64,000 nt of DNA from Robiginitomaculum sp. (GTDB lineage: Bacteria > Pseudomonadota > Alphaproteobacteria > Caulobacterales > Maricaulaceae), in NCBI GenBank assembly GCA_002733605.1, contig NVWK01000011.1:62001-126000 (forward strand), read 5' to 3'. This document shows positions 63,386-64,000 of this stretch, piece after piece. The translations under genes were made by a program, and so were the position numbers. A model generated the notes under the pieces. The model was not told the DNA's origin. It searched no databases and was given only the letters and a program-made list of their open reading frames with translations. Numbering within the stretch: position 1 is the stretch's first letter; the number at the start of each line of letters is the position of its first letter.

Positions 63386-64000
63386 TGTCTGAACTGACGG
63401 GTGCGGCCCAAAATTTTTACGAAAAACTGTGTGGGTTTGAGGGTTCAAAAGAGGAGGTTCGTCCTCTTGTTCTTGATGCCTCCAAGCAAGCCTTGGCCGA
63501 ATGGAAACTGGCTCTGCAAACGCAGTTTGAAGACGGCAAGCTTACCGGAATCGAGGCGGCCACGAAAATGGCGGCTTTGCATGATGATTTGTTGCGGGCC
63601 CTGTTTGTCTATGCAGATACCCAGATGTTTCCAACGTCCGCGCCGGAGCCTGTCTCCCTGTGTGCGGTTGGCGGGTATGGACGCGGGGAAATGGCACCGT
63701 TTTCGGACATTGATCTGCTTATTCTTAACACAGACAAACAGCCGTCTGAACGTTGTCAAAACCTGAGCGAATATCTTTTATATATGTTGTGGGATTTAGG
63801 GTTGAAGGTCGGGCATGCGGTACGCACACCGGAGCAAAGCATTGCGCTGGCCCGTGAGGATCATACGGTTTTGTCGGCGTTGTTGGATTTGCGTCTGTTG
63901 GCGGGGACGCCGGAGCCAGCCGTCGAACTGGTCGATTTACTGCGCAAGGAACGTACACGGGCGAAAACCCGCGCCTATATTACTGCCAAACTTGCAGCCC
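63385..64000 (+). CDS. glnD: PII uridylyltransferase GlnD, N-terminal part
   Basis: The first 205 residues; the rest lies beyond the window. The nucleotidyltransferase motif GGYGRGEMAPFSDIDLLIL (residues about 95-113, GxR...SDxDL) is intact. GlnD adds and removes UMP on PII proteins in response to glutamine. The ATG at 63385 overlaps the mutS TAA and has GAGGAG ten bases upstream. Confidence 0.95.
   Translation, partial: MSELTGAAQNFYEKLCGFEGSKEEVRPLVLDASKQALAEWKLALQTQFEDGKLTGIEAATKMAALHDDLLRALFVYADTQMFPTSAPEPVSLCAVGGYGRGEMAPFSDIDLLILNTDKQPSERCQNLSEYLLYMLWDLGLKVGHAVRTPEQSIALAREDHTVLSALLDLRLLAGTPEPAVELVDLLRKERTRAKTRAYITAKLAA

Overview
The window is a chromosomal segment of an alphaproteobacterium, most likely from the Caulobacterales/Hyphomonadales (stalked, often marine) branch. 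Reasons: a DivL-type histidine kinase whose H-box histidine is a tyrosine; full CtrA-consensus boxes (TTAA-N7-TTAA) in two promoters; a ChvG/ChvI system followed by PTS IIA and HPr genes; a DUF2794 gene; and best recognisable matches to alphaproteobacterial families throughout. Base composition and gene style look uniform. I see no transposase, integrase, phage gene, CRISPR array, tRNA or rRNA. Coding density is high, with many stop/start overlaps on the same strand and several convergent gene ends overlapping by a few bases.

Layout. 1-2102: sulfate activation (end of cysD, bifunctional cysN/C). 2099-9202: small envelope and stress genes (C39-like lipoprotein, Sel1-repeat membrane protein, gshB, two YbjQ-type proteins, BON lipoprotein, DUF2794, Bax-inhibitor-type protein). 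9355-17312: metabolic and envelope genes (aldo/keto reductase, thpR, tyrosine phosphatase, SCO copper protein, a large unknown lipoprotein, YgjP-type metallopeptidase, SDR, BCCT transporter). 17317-24608 (minus): class A PBP, Na+/H+ antiporter with a TrkA-N domain, an unknown gene, gyrB. 24609-25178: a 570-bp gap with a CtrA box and a strong small-RNA candidate. 25179-35797: lolA, xth, dienelactone hydrolase, HerA-like ATPase, AI-2E exporter, Tat amidase, dicarboxylate symporter, S9 peptidase. 35943-42893: dapF, a thioredoxin-like secreted protein, divL, thioesterase plus iron ADH, TonB-domain lipoprotein, HPr, EIIA. 42966-45548: chvG and chvI separated by a 104-bp inverted repeat. 45887-50639: SLC13 transporter, a zinc-ribbon/DUF4145-like protein, and a BlaI-BlaR1-like pair in which the M56 sensor protease is fused to ankyrin repeats and an M23 peptidoglycan endopeptidase. 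50688-55522: glpK and glpD (divergent) and an acyltransferase-3 pair. 55702-64000: comM, a kinase-less PAS-REC regulator behind a CtrA box, ampG, mutS and the start of glnD.

Common themes are the cell envelope and peptidoglycan (PBP, ampG, dapF, LolA, M56/M23 fusion, ChvGI) and CtrA/DivL cell-cycle control. The part I find most unusual is 48084-50639: a BlaI-type repressor with two nearly identical operator copies, translationally coupled to the M56-ankyrin-M23 protein, which itself contains an internal Shine-Dalgarno and start in front of a signal-peptide-like sequence. Next come the sRNA candidate at 24908-25043, the chvI-chvG palindrome, and a three-copy structured repeat with compensatory stem changes. 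All family assignments rest on motif recognition by eye; no database search was run.
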